Origin: a bacterium
Lineage (GTDB): Bacteria > Bdellovibrionota_C > UBA2361 > SZUA-149
DNA length: 15,301 nucleotides
Assembly: GCA_003230795.1 (NCBI GenBank)
Contig: QIGM01000172.1
Location: forward strand, 1 to 15,301
Reading direction: 5' to 3'
Shown here: positions 12,441-15,301 of the stretch, one piece after another
How the letters are laid out: each line of letters begins with the position of its first letter
Position numbering within the stretch: the first letter of the stretch is position 1
Notes under the pieces: generated by a model
What the model was told of the DNA's origin: nothing
Database searches by the model: none
What the model saw: only the letters and a program-made list of their open reading frames with translations
Position numbers and translations under genes: made by a program

Positions 12441-14429
12441 ATGGGAGAACTCAGCTTCCTCGAGCTAGAGGACAAGAGTAAAACGGTCCGCTCCAAATCA
12501 CCTGGTGCGGAAGGTTCTCTCCCTCTCAACGAGGAGATGCTACTCAATAGTCCCAGTGGCGACCTCTTCGGCCTCTCGCTTAACGTCGGGATGGGATGGG
12601 ACCCTCGCTATTTAGAGGGTGGCCAGGTCTTAATCCTCAGCACCTCCGGTGGGCTTCGCAATGAAGACGGAACCCCCATCGCTCTCGGCTACCACACAGG
12701 TCACTGGGAGCTAAATTTACTCGTACGAGAAGCGGCACGAACTCTTAAAGATGCAGGGCAGATACCATTTGCCGCCTTCTGCTCCGACCCATGCGACGGA
12801 CGTTCCCAAGGAACAGACGGAATGATGGACAGTCTCGCTTGGCGAAATACCGGCGCCGAAGCTTTTGGACGTCTGATTCGCTCCTTACCTACTCGACGCG
12901 CAGTGGTTGGAATCGCTACTTGCGACAAAGGCGCTCCCGCAATGATGATGGCGCTGGCCGAAGCACACACACTGCCGGGGATTTTCATACCGGGTGGCGT
13001 AACCCTACCTCCAATCGAAGGCGAAGACGCAGGAACAATTCAGTCTATCAGCACACGATTCGCGCATGGAGAGATCAGTATCGAAGACGCGGCCATGCTC
13101 GGCTGCAAGGCATGCGCAAGTCCGGGAGGAGGCTGTCAATTCCTCGGAACTGCTGCAACCGCTCAGGTCGTTGCGGAAGCACTCGGGATGTCAATTCCGC
13201 ATTCAGCGCTCTGCCCTTCCGGAGAAAGTATCTGGATGCAGCTTGGTCGCGACTCAGCAAAAGCGCTCGAAACGCTTCAAGCAGAGAAAATCACAATGGG
13301 TGACATACTCTCAAAGGGCGCTTTTCAAAACGCCATGGCGGTGCACTCAGCAATTGGCGGCTCTACAAACTTGCTGCTTCACATCCCTGCAATCGCCTAT
13401 AACGCCGGTGTTGAACGACCAGGCGTCGATGATTGGATTGAGATTAACAGCAAGGTTAGCCGAATCGTCGACGCGCTGCCCAACGGACCGCAAAACTTTA
13501 AAACCGTGCAGTTCTATCTTGCGGGTGGAACTCCAGAAGTAATGTTGCACCTTCGCGAACAAGGTCTGCTCGACCTAAACTGCCTTACCGCTAGCAGCAA
13601 AACCGTTGGTGATAATCTGGAGTGGTGGGAGAATTCCGATCGACGTCGGTACCTACGCGAACTACTCACAGAGCAAGACGGAGCAGATCCGAACGACGTA
13701 ATCATGGCCCCGCATGTTGCTGCCTCGCGCGGTCTCACGAGTACCGTTATTTTCCCCACTGGAAATATTGCCCCCGATGGCTCTGTCGTTAAAAGCACGG
13801 CAATCGATGCCGCACTATGCCCGAATGACGTTTATGAAATTACCGGTGCTGCACGAGTGTTTACCTCGGAGGCAGATGCTATCGTCTGCCTAAAGCGAAC
13901 GAGTGAGGATCAAATTAGAGCAGGCGATGTTATTGTGCTGATTTGTCGTGGACCTGAAGGCGCGGGCCTCCCCGAGACTTCACAGCTTACGATGGCACTA
14001 AAATACACTGACGCACTGAGCGATATTCCGCTTATTACCGATGGCAGATTTAGCGGCTTTTCTAGTGGCCCATGTATTGGCCACGTTGGCCCTGAAGCAC
14101 TTGCAGGTGGTCCAATTGGTAAGATTCAAGAAGGTGACCGAATTAATATCCATATAGATCGCAAAAAGCTACGCGGCAGCATTAATGTGCTGGGCAGCAA
14201 AGATTGCGCAGAGTCATCTCTTAGTCCTGCGCATGGGGCTAGCATCCTTGCTGAGAGAGAAATACCGAAGACTCTGCAGCCCGATCCAAGCCTCCCTGAT
14301 GCCACACGACTCTGGGCCGCTCTTCAGCGTCTTGGAGGAGGAGCCTGGGGTGGTTGTGTCTATGACGTCGATAAGATTTTGGAAGCACTAGATGCCGGTA
14401 AGGCCTCTACCAAAGCTTCAACCCAATAG
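12441..14429 (+). CDS. yjhG: YjhG/YagF-type D-xylonate dehydratase (IlvD/Edd superfamily)
   Basis: The 662-residue protein follows E. coli YjhG from end to end, unlike the shorter IlvD (about 615) or Edd. Shared blocks are LPLNEEMLLNSPSGDLFG (27-44), SDPCDGRSQGT (115-125), IATCDKGAPA (158-167), GCKACASPGGGCQFLGTA (221-238), GGSTNLLLHIPAIA, GLTSTVIFPTGNIAP, CIGHVGPEALAGGPIGK and YDVDKI near the end. C118, C161 and C232 are the expected Fe-S ligands. These enzymes dehydrate aldonic acids such as D-xylonate to 2-keto-3-deoxy acids, using the cluster as a Lewis acid. The ATG has GGAG five bases upstream. No partner genes for pentonate catabolism (dehydrogenase, aldolase, transporter) are nearby, so the true substrate is uncertain. 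It is transcribed divergently from the sufBCD genes; a functional link is only suggestive. Confidence 0.92.
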   Translation: MGELSFLELEDKSKTVRSKSPGAEGSLPLNEEMLLNSPSGDLFGLSLNVGMGWDPRYLEGGQVLILSTSGGLRNEDGTPIALGYHTGHWELNLLVREAARTLKDAGQIPFAAFCSDPCDGRSQGTDGMMDSLAWRNTGAEAFGRLIRSLPTRRAVVGIATCDKGAPAMMMALAEAHTLPGIFIPGGVTLPPIEGEDAGTIQSISTRFAHGEISIEDAAMLGCKACASPGGGCQFLGTAATAQVVAEALGMSIPHSALCPSGESIWMQLGRDSAKALETLQAEKITMGDILSKGAFQNAMAVHSAIGGSTNLLLHIPAIAYNAGVERPGVDDWIEINSKVSRIVDALPNGPQNFKTVQFYLAGGTPEVMLHLREQGLLDLNCLTASSKTVGDNLEWWENSDRRRYLRELLTEQDGADPNDVIMAPHVAASRGLTSTVIFPTGNIAPDGSVVKSTAIDAALCPNDVYEITGAARVFTSEADAIVCLKRTSEDQIRAGDVIVLICRGPEGAGLPETSQLTMALKYTDALSDIPLITDGRFSGFSSGPCIGHVGPEALAGGPIGKIQEGDRINIHIDRKKLRGSINVLGSKDCAESSLSPAHGASILAEREIPKTLQPDPSLPDATRLWAALQRLGGGAWGGCVYDVDKILEALDAGKASTKASTQ

Positions 14430-14628
14430 CTTTCATCGAGCTTACGCCTGCCCCTTCTCGCCAAGACCGCGAGCTGCGACCGTACACGCAAAATTTTATT
14501 GGTGAACCCGCTTAATTAAAGGTTAAACTAGGCGACGATAAGTTTAGGGGTGGCGCCGAGAGGCCAGGCCAGAAAATACCTCAAAGCGGTAGCTAGTAAT
14601 CAGATAGTTAGTACATAGGGAGTCATTC
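14430..14628. other. Intergenic region before the lipoprotein gene
   Basis: A short hairpin CTCGC/GCGAG (around 14458-14474) follows the dehydratase but has no T-run. A weak plus-strand promoter may be TTGGTG with TTAAAC about 18 bp downstream, near 14500-14530. Nothing else was recognised. Confidence 0.35.
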
Positions 14629-15210
14629 ATGCGACGCGTAATTCTTTTAGTTTCCATACTTAGTTTACTCACGCTCTCGACAGCGTGTTCGCGACATGTC
14701 GGCTCAAGCATAGAAGTACCGAATATTCCTGCACCCGCCGCTAGCTCTGCAGAATCTCGGGCGCGACTTAGCGCCAACATTTCTCTCTCGGGCTTTAAAG
14801 ATGTGAGAGAAGCTATCATTCCGATTGAAGGGCTTGACCAAACGTCCTACACACAGCCTCAGGGAGCTATCTCTCAGCAACTCGAAGCGGCAATGTCTGA
14901 AGCGATGAGCAAAAAAGGTTTGCACGTCACCAGCAACGCTCCTGTTAGTCTTTGGGGAGAAATAAGAAAATGGCGCGCCGATGTAGAAACGACAACGACA
15001 AGTAAAATAAAAAGCGAAGCCGCGCTCTATGTGGAGTTACTTGACGCCTCAGGGCAAAGACTCTACGCCGGAACTTATCATGGAAGCCGTGCGAGCCAAT
15101 TCCCAGTGGTATCAGCAGAAGATATTAAAGATAGCCTCGGAATCGCTATGGCCCAAGCAATTGGTCAGGTTCTTGAGGATGAAGAGTTTCTGCAAGCCTT
15201 ACTTCGATAG
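14629..15210 (+). CDS. YajG-like outer-membrane lipoprotein
   Basis: The 193-residue protein begins with a lipoprotein signal peptide (MRRVILLVSILSLLTLSTAC), where the lipobox LSTAC puts the acylated cysteine at residue 20. A Pro/Ala/Ser-rich linker (about 27-45) leads to a domain resembling E. coli YajG. It has a strand pattern around VSLWGEIRKWRADVE, a paired strand SEAALYVELLDASGQRLYAGTYHG, and a final helix IAMAQAIGQVLEDEEFLQALL. The residue after Cys is Ser, not Asp, which favours sorting to the outer membrane in enterobacterial rules. The biochemical role of YajG is unsettled. GGGAG lies about eight bases before the ATG. It is probably monocistronic, since a terminator-like hairpin follows. 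Confidence 0.8.
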   Translation: MRRVILLVSILSLLTLSTACSRHVGSSIEVPNIPAPAASSAESRARLSANISLSGFKDVREAIIPIEGLDQTSYTQPQGAISQQLEAAMSEAMSKKGLHVTSNAPVSLWGEIRKWRADVETTTTSKIKSEAALYVELLDASGQRLYAGTYHGSRASQFPVVSAEDIKDSLGIAMAQAIGQVLEDEEFLQALLR

Positions 15211-15227
15211 TCATCGGAAAAAGAATT

Positions 15228-15260
15228 CCCGCTGTAGCTTTCGCTGTAGTGGGGGTTTTT
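15228..15260 (+). terminator. Rho-independent terminator-like hairpin after the lipoprotein gene
   Basis: CCCGCTGTAGC (15228-15238) pairs over 11 positions, three of them G-U, with GCTGTAGTGGG (15243-15253) around the loop TTTC. GG and five T residues follow. It starts 18 bases after the stop codon. The same bases could also form the start region of a following gene, so the call is not certain. Confidence 0.55.
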
Positions 15261-15263
15261 GAA

Positions 15264-15301
15264 TTGAGAAAGCTGGTTGCTCTGGCAGCGGCCTTCAGTG
15301 G
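15264..15301 (+). CDS. Possible start of an exported protein, cut by the window end
   Basis: From a TTG at 15264 the frame reads MRKLVALAAAFS and is open to the edge, which resembles the beginning of a signal peptide. GGGGG lies eight bases upstream and could act as RBS. A GTG at 15249 is in the same frame, and the frame stays open back to 15183. Only 12 codons are visible, so the call is weak. Confidence 0.3.
   Translation, partial: MRKLVALAAAFS

Noticed and set aside
12284..12481. Small 65-codon frame before the dehydratase
   Set aside because: It begins with GTG without RBS, overlaps the dehydratase start in another frame and has no protein-like character.
12441..14429. Annotation as IlvD (dihydroxy-acid dehydratase)
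   Set aside because: Length and sequence blocks such as SDPCDGRSQGT and GCKACASPGGGCQFLGTA follow YjhG/YagF closely, not the shorter IlvD.
15029..15262. Plus-strand frame overlapping the lipoprotein end
   Set aside because: It is out of frame with the lipoprotein gene, has no RBS and encodes no recognisable protein.

Overview
The window is a piece of a moderate-GC chromosome from a Gram-negative bacterium. The evidence is a YajG-like lipoprotein with a lipobox, an MqsRA pair of the proteobacterial type, and an IscR-like Fe-S operator. A proteobacterium or a related deep lineage is likely; genus cannot be read from the sequence. No rRNA, tRNA, CRISPR array or intact insertion sequence was seen. 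Genes are mostly single transcription units separated by 100-500 bp.

Left part (1-3440): the end of a polytopic membrane protein resembling the C-terminus of GT87/DUF2029 glycosyltransferases; a convergent secreted protein built of six FG-GAP/VCBS-like repeats; a full-length beta-CASP metallo-beta-lactamase RNA-processing enzyme; then about 430 bp without a gene.

Middle part (3397-8200): an A+T-rich mqsR-mqsA toxin-antitoxin operon with a readable promoter and an MqsA operator (AACCT-TTA-AGGTT) inside the promoter spacer. It is followed by a proline/glycine-rich protein of unknown function, a CX5R tyrosine/dual-specificity phosphatase whose N-terminal membrane anchor lies in another frame, a DUF2934-like protein with three exact 15-bp repeats, an endonuclease III gene damaged by a small out-of-frame deletion, and a small acidic protein.

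Right part (8210-15301): a minus-strand sufB-sufC-sufD operon forms the Fe-S scaffold complex, but no sufS, sufE or sufA is present. Its sigma70-like promoter is overlapped by a 29-bp inverted repeat resembling IscR type-1 sites. Divergent to it, after about 540 gene-free bases holding another promoter, a perfect 16-bp inverted repeat and predicted stem-loops, is a YjhG/YagF-type dehydratase, an Fe-S enzyme of the D-xylonate dehydratase class. A YajG-like lipoprotein, a terminator-like hairpin and possibly the first codons of another exported protein end the window.

The most informative observations are the IscR-like suf operator, the canonical mqsRA control region, the two interrupted genes (phosphatase and nth), and the structured leader before the sugar-acid dehydratase.
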